From the NCBI RefSeq assembly GCF_025486315.1, contig NZ_JAOOPY010000005.1:242101-306100 (forward strand): a DNA stretch of 64,000 nucleotides, read 5' to 3'. Shown in pieces: positions 51,896 through 59,720 of this stretch. The notes beneath the pieces were generated by a model, which had not been told where the DNA came from, searched no databases, and worked only from the letters and a program-made list of their open reading frames with translations. Origin of the DNA: Variovorax sp. N23 (GTDB lineage: Bacteria; Pseudomonadota; Gammaproteobacteria; Burkholderiales; Burkholderiaceae_C). Made by a program: the position numbers and the translations under genes. How positions within the stretch are numbered: position 1 is the stretch's first letter; each line of letters starts with the position of its first letter.

Positions 51896-51921
51896 GCAGC
51901 GACTGCGGAGGAATCTGGGAG
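51896..51921 (-). promoter_or_regulatory. Shared 26-bp element, copy upstream of the bamA homologue
   Basis: Read on the minus strand it begins CTCCCAGATTCCTCCGCAG and ends TCGCTGC; 23 of 26 positions equal the copy at 47981. It fills most of the 42-bp gap between livM and the bamA homologue and ends 13 bases before the ATG, so the latter may have its own promoter or control site inside the operon. Confidence 0.55.
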
Positions 51922-51924
51922 GCT

Positions 51925-52911
51925 TCAGGCGCGCTTGCCGCGCCGCCGCTCGATGAAGGCGATGATCTCGCCCATGATGCCCTTGCGGAAGGCCAGCACG
52001 CAGACCACGAAGATCAGGCCGGTGACCATGGTCACCGACTCGCCCAGCGTGTTGAACCAGTCGATGGTGGTGACGCGCGCCAGGAAGTTGCCCAGTTCGC
52101 CGATCTTGTTCTCCAGTAGCACCACGACCGCCGAACCGACGATCGGGCCCGACAGCGTGCCCAGCCCGCCCACCAGCGTCATCAAAATGACCTGGCCCGA
52201 CGCCGTCCAGTGCACGTCGGACAGCGTGGCGAAGCCCAGCACCAGCGTCTTGAGCGAACCCGCCAGACCCGACAGCGCGGCCGAGATCACGAAGGCCAGC
52301 AGCTTGAAGCGGGCCACGTCGTAGCCCAGCGACAGCGCGCGCGGCTCGTTCTCCTTGATGCCCTTGAGCACCTGGCCGAAAGGCGAATGGATGGTGCGCA
52401 CGATCAAGAGGAAGGCAGCGACGACGACGGCCAGCGCCACGTAGTACATCGTGAGGTCGTTCGACAGGTCGATCACGCCGAACAGCTTGCCGCGCGGCAC
52501 GCCCTGCAGGCCGTCCTCGCCGCCGGTGAACTTGGCCTGCAGCGCGACGAAGAACATCATCTGCGCCAGCGCCAGCGTGATCATCGCGAAGTAGATGCCC
52601 TGCCGGCGAATGGCGAGCACGCCGAAGAGCCAGCCCATGAGCGCGCCCGCCAGCGTGCCGGCCAGCAGGCCGAGCTCGGGCGTCAGGCCCCAGACCTTCA
52701 TCGCGTGGCCGGCCACGTAGGCCGAGCCGCCCAGGAAGGCCGCATGGCCGAAGGACAGCAGACCGGTGTAGCCCAGCAGCAGGTTGAAGGCCGAAGCGAA
52801 CAGCGCGAAGCACATGAGCTTCATGACGAACACCGGGTACGCCCCGACGAAAGGTGCGACCAGCAATGCGACGAGCAGCAGCAGGTAGATGACGAGAGAT
52901 AGCTTCTTCAT
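51925..52911 (-). CDS. livM: Branched-chain-type ABC permease (LivM-like), system 2
   Basis: A 328-residue inner-membrane permease. Hydrophobic segments begin with YLLLLVALLVAPFVGAYPVF. The LivM motif is NLLLGYTGLLSFGHAAFLGGSAY, and the later loop is GGLGTLSGPIVGSAVVVLLE. A short basic C-terminus (ERRRGKRA) ends it. It is ten bases downstream of the livH gene. With livG, livF, livH and two binding proteins it forms a complete second importer. Confidence 0.94.
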   Translation of the reverse strand: MKKLSLVIYLLLLVALLVAPFVGAYPVFVMKLMCFALFASAFNLLLGYTGLLSFGHAAFLGGSAYVAGHAMKVWGLTPELGLLAGTLAGALMGWLFGVLAIRRQGIYFAMITLALAQMMFFVALQAKFTGGEDGLQGVPRGKLFGVIDLSNDLTMYYVALAVVVAAFLLIVRTIHSPFGQVLKGIKENEPRALSLGYDVARFKLLAFVISAALSGLAGSLKTLVLGFATLSDVHWTASGQVILMTLVGGLGTLSGPIVGSAVVVLLENKIGELGNFLARVTTIDWFNTLGESVTMVTGLIFVVCVLAFRKGIMGEIIAFIERRRGKRA

Positions 52912-52921
52912 ACCGCGCTTC

Positions 52922-53797
52922 TTATTTCTCTTTGCCGAACAGGCCGGCCGGACGAATCAGCAACACGATCACCATGATCACGAACACGACGGTGGAGGAG
53001 GCCTCCGGATAGAACACCTTGGTGAGCCCTTCGACCACGCCCAGGCCCAGGCCGGTGAGGATGGCACCCATGATCGAGCCCATGCCGCCGATCACCACCA
53101 CCGCGAACACCACGATGATGAGGTTCTGCCCCATCAGCGGCGACACCTGGATCACCGGCGCCGCCAGCACACCGGCGAAGGCGGCGAGCGCACAGCCGAA
53201 GGCATAGGTCAGCGTGATCATCAGCGGCACGTTGACGCCGAAGGCCTCGACCAGCCGCGGGTTCTCGGTGCCCGCGCGCAGGTAGGCGCCCAGCCGGGTC
53301 TTCTCGATGACATACCAGGTGGCAAAGCAGATCACCAGCGATGCGACCACCACCCAGGCGCGGTAGTTGGGCAGCACCATGAAGCCGAGGTCGGTGGCGC
53401 TGGAGAGCGCATCCGGCGCGTCGTAGGCCAGGCCCGAGACGCCATAGACCGAGCGAAACACGCCTTCGATCAGCAGCGTGAGGCCGAGCGTGAGCAGCAG
53501 GCCGTAGAGGTGGTCGAGCTTGTAGATCCAGCGCAGCAGCAGCCGCTCGATCAGCACGCCGAACAGGCCCACGATGACCGGTGCGGCCAGCAGCATCACC
53601 CAGTAGTTGATGCCGAAATACTCCATCGCCATCCAGCTGAGCACCGCCCCCAGCATGAACAGCGCCCCGTGGGCGAAGTTGATCACGTTGAGCAGACCGA
53701 AGATCACGGCCAGCCCCAGGCTCAGGATCGCGTAGAACGAGCCGTTGACCAGCCCCAGGAGGAGCTGGCTCAACAAGGCCGGCAGGGAGATATTCAT
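52922..53797 (-). CDS. livH: Branched-chain-type ABC permease (LivH-like), system 2
   Basis: A 291-residue permease. The N-terminus LLLGLVNGSFYAILSLGLAV, the motif FGLLNVINFAHGALFMLGAV and the loop GGMGSIMGAILTGLGLGVVE are standard for LivH. Eight hydrophobic segments are expected, and the C-terminus reads LLIRPAGLFGKEK. It follows the second binding-protein gene after 77 bases and pairs with the adjacent livM product. Confidence 0.94.
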   Translation of the reverse strand: MNISLPALLSQLLLGLVNGSFYAILSLGLAVIFGLLNVINFAHGALFMLGAVLSWMAMEYFGINYWVMLLAAPVIVGLFGVLIERLLLRWIYKLDHLYGLLLTLGLTLLIEGVFRSVYGVSGLAYDAPDALSSATDLGFMVLPNYRAWVVVASLVICFATWYVIEKTRLGAYLRAGTENPRLVEAFGVNVPLMITLTYAFGCALAAFAGVLAAPVIQVSPLMGQNLIIVVFAVVVIGGMGSIMGAILTGLGLGVVEGLTKVFYPEASSTVVFVIMVIVLLIRPAGLFGKEK

Positions 53798-53874
53798 GGA
53801 AGACGCTTCAACAACAACGATCGAGTTTCTGATTCAGCGGCGGGCGGCCGGCCCGCCCGCGCATGGGCCGCCGA

Positions 53875-55077
53875 CTACTTCCAGAGCGTGCAGCGCGACT
53901 CGGCCTTGGTCGTGAAGACGTCCTCGCCCTTGAGCTTCTGCACCACCTTGTAGTAGTCCCACGGCTGCTTCGACTCGGCCGGCGACTTCACCTGCATCAG
54001 GTACATGTCATGCACGAAGCGGCCGTCGGGGCGCACGTAGCCCTTGGCGTAGAAGTCGTCGATCGGCGTCTTCTTGATGTACTCCATCACCTTGTCGGCG
54101 TCGGTCGTCTTGGCGGCCTGCAAGGCCTTCAGATAGGTCATGGTGGCCGAGTAGTCGGCCGCCTGGATGTCGGTGGGCATGCGCTTGGTCTTCTCGAAGA
54201 ACTTCTTGCCGAAGGCGCGGGTCTTGTCGTCGAGGTTCCAGTCCCAGCTGGTGGTCAGCAGCAGGCCTTCGGTGTTCTTCAGGCCCAGGCTGTGGATGTC
54301 GGTGACGAACACCAGCAGGCCGACCATCTTCATCGACTTGGTGATGCCGAACTCGCGCGCCGATTTGATCGAATTGATGGTGTCGCCGCCGGCATTGGCC
54401 AGCGCCAGCACCTGCGCCTTCGAGTTCTGCGCCTGCAGCAGGAAGGACGAGAAATCCGAGGTGTTGAGCGGCGTCCTGACCGCGCCCACCACCGTGCCGC
54501 CCTTCTCTTTGACGACCTTGCTCGCATCGGCTTCGAGCGCATGGCCGAAGGCGTAGTCGGCCGTCAGGAAGAACCAGCTCTTGTCGCCGCGCGCGATCAC
54601 CGCAGCGCCGGTGCCCTTGGCGAGCGCCACGGTGTCGTAGGCGTAGTGCACCGTGTACGGGGTGCACTGCTCGTTGGTGAGCGCCGAGCTGCCGGCGCCG
54701 TTGACCATGAAGACCCGCTTCTTCTCCTGCGCCACCTTGGCCATGGCCAGGCCGGTGCCGGAACTGGTGCCGCCGAAGAGCATCGTCAGGCCCTGCGTGT
54801 CGATCCACTCGCGCGCCTTCGACGCCGCGATGTCCGCCTTGTTCTGGTGGTCGGCCGTGAGCAGCTCGATCGGCATGCCGTTGACCTTGCCGCCGAAGTC
54901 GTCGATGGCCATCTGGATGGCCAGCGCGCCGTTCTTGCCTTCCACGTCGGCGTACAGGCTCGACATGTCGGTGATGAAGCCGATCTTGACCTTGTCGGTG
55001 GCCTGGGCCTGTGCCGCGGAGGCACCGATGAGGCCGGCGGCGAGTGTGCAGACGGTGGCGATGAGGGTGCGTTTCAT
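53875..55077 (-). CDS. Periplasmic binding protein of a branched-chain-type ABC importer, system 2, copy B
   Basis: A 400-residue type I binding protein with a signal peptide (RTLIATVCTLAAGLIGASAA). Motifs include IGFITDMSSLYADVEGKNG, ELLTADHQNKADIAASKARE, FGGTSSGTGLAMAKVAQEKK and NEQCTPYTVHYAYDT. It is a close duplicate of the next gene upstream: nearly every block aligns without gaps and, by eye, about three quarters of residues match. The GGTSSGTG-type segment and the C-terminal ending CTLWK are shared. The ligand is unknown; this sub-branch is often annotated for non-amino-acid substrates. Confidence 0.94.
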   Translation of the reverse strand: MKRTLIATVCTLAAGLIGASAAQAQATDKVKIGFITDMSSLYADVEGKNGALAIQMAIDDFGGKVNGMPIELLTADHQNKADIAASKAREWIDTQGLTMLFGGTSSGTGLAMAKVAQEKKRVFMVNGAGSSALTNEQCTPYTVHYAYDTVALAKGTGAAVIARGDKSWFFLTADYAFGHALEADASKVVKEKGGTVVGAVRTPLNTSDFSSFLLQAQNSKAQVLALANAGGDTINSIKSAREFGITKSMKMVGLLVFVTDIHSLGLKNTEGLLLTTSWDWNLDDKTRAFGKKFFEKTKRMPTDIQAADYSATMTYLKALQAAKTTDADKVMEYIKKTPIDDFYAKGYVRPDGRFVHDMYLMQVKSPAESKQPWDYYKVVQKLKGEDVFTTKAESRCTLWK

Positions 55078-55138
55078 GGTGTCTCCTGGATGAATGGGGT
55101 GCGGTCGATGCGGGGTTCGGGTCGTCGTGGCGGGCGGA

Positions 55139-56335
55139 TCATTTCCAGAGGGCGCACTTGGTCTCGGCCTTGGTCGTGAAGACCTGCTCGCCCGGCAGCT
55201 TGGCCACGACCTTCAGGTAATCCCACGGCTTCTTCGACTCGGCGGGCGACTTCGCCTCGACCAGGTACATCTCGTGGATGAAGCTGCCGTCGGCGCGGAT
55301 CTGGCCCTTGCCGTAGAAGTCGTCGATCTTCATGCTCTTGAGCTGCGCCATCACCTTGTCCGAGTCGGTGGTCTTGGCGGCGGCCACCGCCTTCAGGTAG
55401 GTCGTCGTGGCCGAGTAGTCGGCCGCCTGCACGTCGGTCGGCATGCGCTTGGTCTTCTCGAAGAAACGGTTGGCGAACTTGCGCGTGTCGTCGTTCAGGT
55501 CCCAGTACCAGCTGGTGGTGTGCAGCAGGCCTTCGGTGTTCTTCAGGCCCAGGCTGTGGATGTCGCTCAGGAACACCAGCAGGCCAGCCGTCTTCATCGT
55601 CTTGTTGATGCCGAACTCCTTCGACGCCTTCACCGCGTTGATGAAGTCGCCGCCGGCGTTGGCCAGGCCCAGGATCTGGGCCTTGGAGTTCTGTGCCTGC
55701 AGCAGGAAGGACGAGAAGTCCGATGCATTCAGCGGATGCCGCACGGCGCCGACCACGGTGCCACCCTTGGCCTTGATGACCTTCGAGGTGTCGGCCTCCA
55801 GTGCGTGGCCGAAGGCGTAGTCGGCGGTCAGGAAGAACCAGCTCTTGCCGCCCTTGTCGACCACCGCGCCACCCGTGCCCTTGGCCAGCGCCACGGTGTC
55901 GTAGGCGTAGTGCACGGTGTAGGGGCTGCATTGCTCGTTGGTCAGGGCCGAGGTGCCCGCGCCATTGTTGAAGTAGACGCGCTTCTTCTCCTGCGCCACC
56001 TTGGCGGTGGCCAGCGCGGTGCCGGAGTTGGTCCCGCCGAAGACCATCGTGACACCGGCGGTGTCGATCCACTCGCGCGCCTTCGACGCCGCCACGTCGG
56101 CCTTGTTCTGGTGGTCGGCCGTGAGCAGCTCGATCGGCTGCCCGAGGACTTTTCCGCCGAAGTCCTCGATCGCCATCTGGATCGCGGTGATGCCGCCTTT
56201 GCCTTCCAGGTCGGCGTAGAGGCTGGACAGGTCGGTGACGAAGCCGATCGTGACCTTCTCCTGGGCCTGCACCCCGGTGGTCGCCAGAAGCAGCGATGCA
56301 GTTGCCAGGCCGATGGCACTCAGTTTTCTTTTCAT
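55139..56335 (-). CDS. Periplasmic binding protein of a branched-chain-type ABC importer, system 2, copy A
   Basis: A 398-residue binding protein with signal peptide MKRKLSAIGLATASLLLATT and mature start after VQA. Its body parallels copy B: IGFVTDLSSLYADLEGKGG, ELLTADHQNKADVAASKARE, FGGTNSGTALATAKVAQEKK, ending CALWK. Differences cluster in the pocket-lining stretches (GTNSGTALA against GTSSGTGLA; YFNNGAGTSAL against FMVNGAGSSAL), so the two may recognise different but related ligands for one shared membrane channel. The start at 56335 is the ATG at the signal peptide; an open extension to 56431 is not supported. Confidence 0.94.
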   Translation of the reverse strand: MKRKLSAIGLATASLLLATTGVQAQEKVTIGFVTDLSSLYADLEGKGGITAIQMAIEDFGGKVLGQPIELLTADHQNKADVAASKAREWIDTAGVTMVFGGTNSGTALATAKVAQEKKRVYFNNGAGTSALTNEQCSPYTVHYAYDTVALAKGTGGAVVDKGGKSWFFLTADYAFGHALEADTSKVIKAKGGTVVGAVRHPLNASDFSSFLLQAQNSKAQILGLANAGGDFINAVKASKEFGINKTMKTAGLLVFLSDIHSLGLKNTEGLLHTTSWYWDLNDDTRKFANRFFEKTKRMPTDVQAADYSATTTYLKAVAAAKTTDSDKVMAQLKSMKIDDFYGKGQIRADGSFIHEMYLVEAKSPAESKKPWDYLKVVAKLPGEQVFTTKAETKCALWK

Positions 56336-56375
56336 GGTCTTGTCTCCGTGTCGTTGTCGTGAAGAAAGCGGGCCG

Positions 56376-57086
56376 TCAGACGCCGAGCAGCTCGTTGAGC
56401 ACCGGCATCTTCGCGTCGAGTTCCGACGCACCGAAGGTCTCGACGATGCGGCCGTGCTCCATCACGTAGAAGCGGTCGGCCAGCGGTGCGGCGAAGCGGA
56501 AGTTCTGCTCGACCATGACCACCGTGTAACCCTTGCCGCGCAGCATGGTGATCATCCGGGCCAGCGCCTGCACGATGACGGGAGCGAGCCCTTCGGAGAT
56601 CTCGTCGAGCAGCAGCAGCTTGGCGCCGGTGCGAAGGATGCGCGCCACGGCCAGCATCTGCTGCTCGCCGCCCGACAAGCGCGTGCCCTGGCTGTGGCGA
56701 CGCTCTGCCAGGTTGGGGAACATGGCATAGATCTCGTCGATCGACATGCCCGGCCCCATGCCCTTGAGCGCAGGCGGCAGCAGCAGGTTCTCTTCGGCCG
56801 ACAGGCTCGCGAAGATGCCGCGTTCCTCGGGGCAATAACCCAGGCCCAGGTGCGCGATGCGGTGCGTCGCCATGACGATGGTCTCGACGCCGTTGACCTG
56901 GATGCTGCCCTTGCGCGCACCCACGAGGCCCATGATGGCGCGCATGGTGGTCGTGCGGCCGGCACCGTTGCGGCCCAGCAGCGTGACGACTTCGCCGGGC
57001 TGCACGACCATGTCGACGCCGTGCAGCACATGCGATTCGCCGTACCAGGCCTGGAGTCCCTGGATTTGAAGTGCAGGTGCCGACAT
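56376..57086 (-). CDS. livF: Branched-chain-type ABC ATPase (LivF-like), system 2, with Lys-to-Arg in Walker A
   Basis: A 236-residue ATPase with signature LSGGEQQMLAVARIL, Walker B LLLLDEISEGLAP and switch MVEQNFRF. The Walker A motif reads GRNGAGRTTTM, so the invariant P-loop Lys is Arg44 (codon 56955-56957). The base sequence here is unambiguous as given. In most ABC ATPases this change abolishes hydrolysis. I have a recollection of GAGRTT in other LivF sequences from this group, so it may be a lineage feature in which the LivG partner provides hydrolysis. It is 40 bases upstream of binding protein A. Confidence 0.93.
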   Translation of the reverse strand: MSAPALQIQGLQAWYGESHVLHGVDMVVQPGEVVTLLGRNGAGRTTTMRAIMGLVGARKGSIQVNGVETIVMATHRIAHLGLGYCPEERGIFASLSAEENLLLPPALKGMGPGMSIDEIYAMFPNLAERRHSQGTRLSGGEQQMLAVARILRTGAKLLLLDEISEGLAPVIVQALARMITMLRGKGYTVVMVEQNFRFAAPLADRFYVMEHGRIVETFGASELDAKMPVLNELLGV

Positions 57087-57096
57087 CAGTGTGCCT

Positions 57097-57175
57097 CCCG
57101 CCGGGCCGCCCCAAGGGAGGCACGCGCCCCCTCGGGGGGCAGCGAACTACACGAAGTGAGGAGCGTGGGGGTCAT
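57097..57175. repeat. G/C-rich intergenic repeat of Comamonadaceae type
   Basis: The spacer between livG and livF contains the inverted CGCCCCCTCGGGGGGC core, followed by GCGAACTACACGAAGTGAGG and AGCGTGGGGG. I recognise this layout (a CCCC/GGGG core, then an inexact ACACGAAGTG-type motif, then GAGCGTGGGGG) as a short element scattered between genes in Variovorax and Acidovorax genomes. It is the only copy I saw in this window. Its function is unknown; it may act as a hairpin at the RNA level. Confidence 0.55.
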
Positions 57176-57945
57176 CAATGCGCTCCCTGCAGTTGGCCGT
57201 CGGTCGTGCCCATGTAGGCCTCCATCACTTGCGGGTTCCTGGAGACCTCGGCATACGGCCCTTCGGCCAGCACCGCGCCGCGCTGCAATACCGTGATCGT
57301 GTCGGCGATGGTCGACACCACGCTCATGTTGTGTTCGACCATGAGGATGGTGCGGCCGACCGAGACGCGCTTGATGAGTTCGGCCACGCGGTGCACGTCT
57401 TCGTGGCCCATGCCTTGCGTGGGCTCGTCGAGCAGCATCAGTTCGGGCTCCATCGCCAGCGTGGTCGCGATCTCGAGCGCCCGCTTGCGGCCATAGGGCA
57501 GGTTCACCGTGAGCTCGTCGGCGAGGTCTTCGAGCCCGACCTCGGCCAGCAGTGCACGGGCACGGATGTCGAGCGGCTTGAGCGACCGCTCGCTCTTCCA
57601 GAAGTGGTACGAGGTGCCGAGCGCGCGCTGCAGGCCCAGGCGCACGTTCTCGAGCAGCGTGAGATGCGGGAACACCGCCGAGATCTGGAACGAGCGGATG
57701 ATGCCGCGCCGCGCGATCTGCGCCGGGCGTTCGCCCGTGATGTCCTGGCCGTTGAACAGGATGGCGCCCGAGGTGGGCTCGAGGAATTTCGTCAGCAGGT
57801 TGAAGCAGGTCGTCTTGCCCGCGCCGTTGGGGCCGATGAGCGCATGGATCGACCCGCGCACGACGTTCAGGTCGACCTGGCTGACCGCGGTGAAGCCCTT
57901 GAATTCCTTGGTGAGCTGGCGCGTTTCGAGAATGATGTCGCTCAT
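57175..57945 (-). CDS. livG: Branched-chain-type ABC ATPase (LivG-like), system 2
   Basis: A 256-residue ATPase: Walker A GPNGAGKTTCFNLL, signature LPYGRKRALEIATTLA, Walker B LMLLDEPTQGMG, switch His in MVEHNMSVV. The ATG at 57945 (MSDIILETRQLTKEFKGFTA) is the normal start; the longer frame to 58026 is not supported. It is the first gene of the second Liv operon (livG, livF, two binding proteins, livH, livM, bamA homologue). The 200-bp spacer upstream (57946-58145) must hold the promoter, but I saw no convincing -35/-10 pair in it. Confidence 0.94.
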   Translation of the reverse strand: MSDIILETRQLTKEFKGFTAVSQVDLNVVRGSIHALIGPNGAGKTTCFNLLTKFLEPTSGAILFNGQDITGERPAQIARRGIIRSFQISAVFPHLTLLENVRLGLQRALGTSYHFWKSERSLKPLDIRARALLAEVGLEDLADELTVNLPYGRKRALEIATTLAMEPELMLLDEPTQGMGHEDVHRVAELIKRVSVGRTILMVEHNMSVVSTIADTITVLQRGAVLAEGPYAEVSRNPQVMEAYMGTTDGQLQGAH

Positions 57946-58145
57946 CTCGCGCGGGGGGCCGTGGGCTGAGGGGAAAGGTCGGTCATGCGTTGCGTCTGTT
58001 CGCGCCCACCTTGAGCGCGTCCGCATTGTTGGCGACCCCCTCCCCCGTGCCTACTGGGGCAAATGCCTATGCTGCACTGCAACCTGCGCGCGTTGTGGGC
58101 GGGCCGCCGTCAGGGCCGCGTCAGCGCTCGCCGCCCGGCACCTTC

Positions 58146-59705
58146 TCAGTGCGCGCCCGCTGCGGCATCCGAACCCGCACCGCCCATCTGCGGACGTGCC
58201 AGCCAGACCAGCGGGATCAGGAAGATGAACAGCACGGCCGACGCATAGAACACGTCGTTCGATGCCAGCATGAACGCCTGCTGGTCAATCAGGCGATTGA
58301 TCTGCGCGAGCACCTGGTCGGCGCTCAGGCCGCTGTTGCTCAGGCTGTTCATCGTCGCCATCGCCGTCGCGTTGCCCGGGTTGATCGACTCCGCGAGCTG
58401 CGCGTGGTGCACGGTCGCGCGGTTGTCCCACACGGTCGTGACGACCGACGTCCCGATGGCACCGGCCGTGATGCGCAGGAAGTTCGACAGCCCCGACGCC
58501 GCCGGAATGCGGTCCGGCGTGAGGCCCGACAAGGTGAGCGTCACCAGCGGGATGAAGAAGAACGCCATCGCGATGCCCTGGATGATCGTCGGGATCATGA
58601 TGGTGCCGATGTCGGCCTGCGTGTTGAAGTTGGAGCGCATCCACAGCACCAGCGCGAACACGAGGAAGGAAAAGGTCGCGTAGCGACGCGGGTCGACCTT
58701 GGCCACCGTCATCCCCACGATCGGCGACAGCACGATCGCGAACGCACCGACCGGCGCCAGCACCATCCCGGCCTGCGTCGCGGTGTAGCCCATGTACTGC
58801 TGCAGCCACAGCGGCATCAGCACGAGGTTGCCGAAGAACAGCCCGTAGGCCACCGCGGTCGCCACCGCGCCCGACCAGAAATTGCGTCGCCGGAAGAGCG
58901 ACAGGTCGACCACCGGGTGCTCGTCCGTCAGCTCCCAGATGATGAAGAAGGCGAAGCCCACCACCGCCACCACGGCCATCGTCACGATCGCCGGCGAGTG
59001 GAACCAGTCGAGCTCCTTGCCCTTGTCGAGCATCAGCTGCATCGCGCCGACCCAGAGCACCAGCAACGCCAGGCCGACACCGTCGATCGGCAGGCGCTTG
59101 ATCTGGCTGTCGCGCTTGCGGTAGATCGACCAGGTGATGCCCGCGGCCAGGATGCCCACCGGGATGTTGATGTAGAAGATCCACGGCCAGGAGACGTTGT
59201 CGGTGATCCAGCCGCCCAGCAGCGGCCCCATCACCGGCGCGACCAGCGTCGTCATGGCCCACATCGCCATCGCCGTCCCGGCCAGCGCGCGCGGGTAGCT
59301 CGCCAGCAGCAGCGTCTGCGACAGCGGGATCATCGGCCCCGCGACGAAGCCCTGCACGGCGCGGAACAGGATCAGCGTGGTCATGTTCGGCGCCAGGCCG
59401 CACAGCCAGGAGCTGATCACGAACAGCAGGATGCTGAGCAGGAACAGGCGCACCTGCCCGAAGCGCTGCGTGAGCCAGCCGGTGAGCGGCACGGCGATGG
59501 CGTTCGCCACGGCGAAGCTCGTGATGACCCAGGTGCCCTGTGTCGAGCTGACGCCGAGGTCGCCCGAAATGGCGGGCAGCGAGACGTTCGCGATCGACGT
59601 GTCGAGCACGTTCATGAAGGTCGCGGCAGACAGCGCGATCGTCCCGAGAATGCGCGCCGACCCTTCCAGTGGCGGATGAGCGACGGGTGCGGCGGTGGTG
59701 GCCAT
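58146..59705 (-). CDS. emrB: EmrB/QacA-type MFS drug exporter (DHA2 family)
   Basis: A 519-residue, 14-segment MFS exporter. Signatures include VLDTSIANVSLPAISGDLG in helix 1, WVITSFAVANAIAVPLTGWL, RFGQVRLFLLSILLFVISSW and the motif PMIPLSQTLLLASYPRALAG. It forms the inner-membrane part of a tripartite pump with the EmrA-like protein encoded 15 bases upstream and the outer-membrane factor before it. Typical substrates are hydrophobic acids, uncouplers and antibiotics. It is the distal gene of the MarR-controlled operon. Confidence 0.95.
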   Translation of the reverse strand: MATTAAPVAHPPLEGSARILGTIALSAATFMNVLDTSIANVSLPAISGDLGVSSTQGTWVITSFAVANAIAVPLTGWLTQRFGQVRLFLLSILLFVISSWLCGLAPNMTTLILFRAVQGFVAGPMIPLSQTLLLASYPRALAGTAMAMWAMTTLVAPVMGPLLGGWITDNVSWPWIFYINIPVGILAAGITWSIYRKRDSQIKRLPIDGVGLALLVLWVGAMQLMLDKGKELDWFHSPAIVTMAVVAVVGFAFFIIWELTDEHPVVDLSLFRRRNFWSGAVATAVAYGLFFGNLVLMPLWLQQYMGYTATQAGMVLAPVGAFAIVLSPIVGMTVAKVDPRRYATFSFLVFALVLWMRSNFNTQADIGTIMIPTIIQGIAMAFFFIPLVTLTLSGLTPDRIPAASGLSNFLRITAGAIGTSVVTTVWDNRATVHHAQLAESINPGNATAMATMNSLSNSGLSADQVLAQINRLIDQQAFMLASNDVFYASAVLFIFLIPLVWLARPQMGGAGSDAAAGAH

Positions 59706-59720
59706 GGGGCGGCGTGCCGA

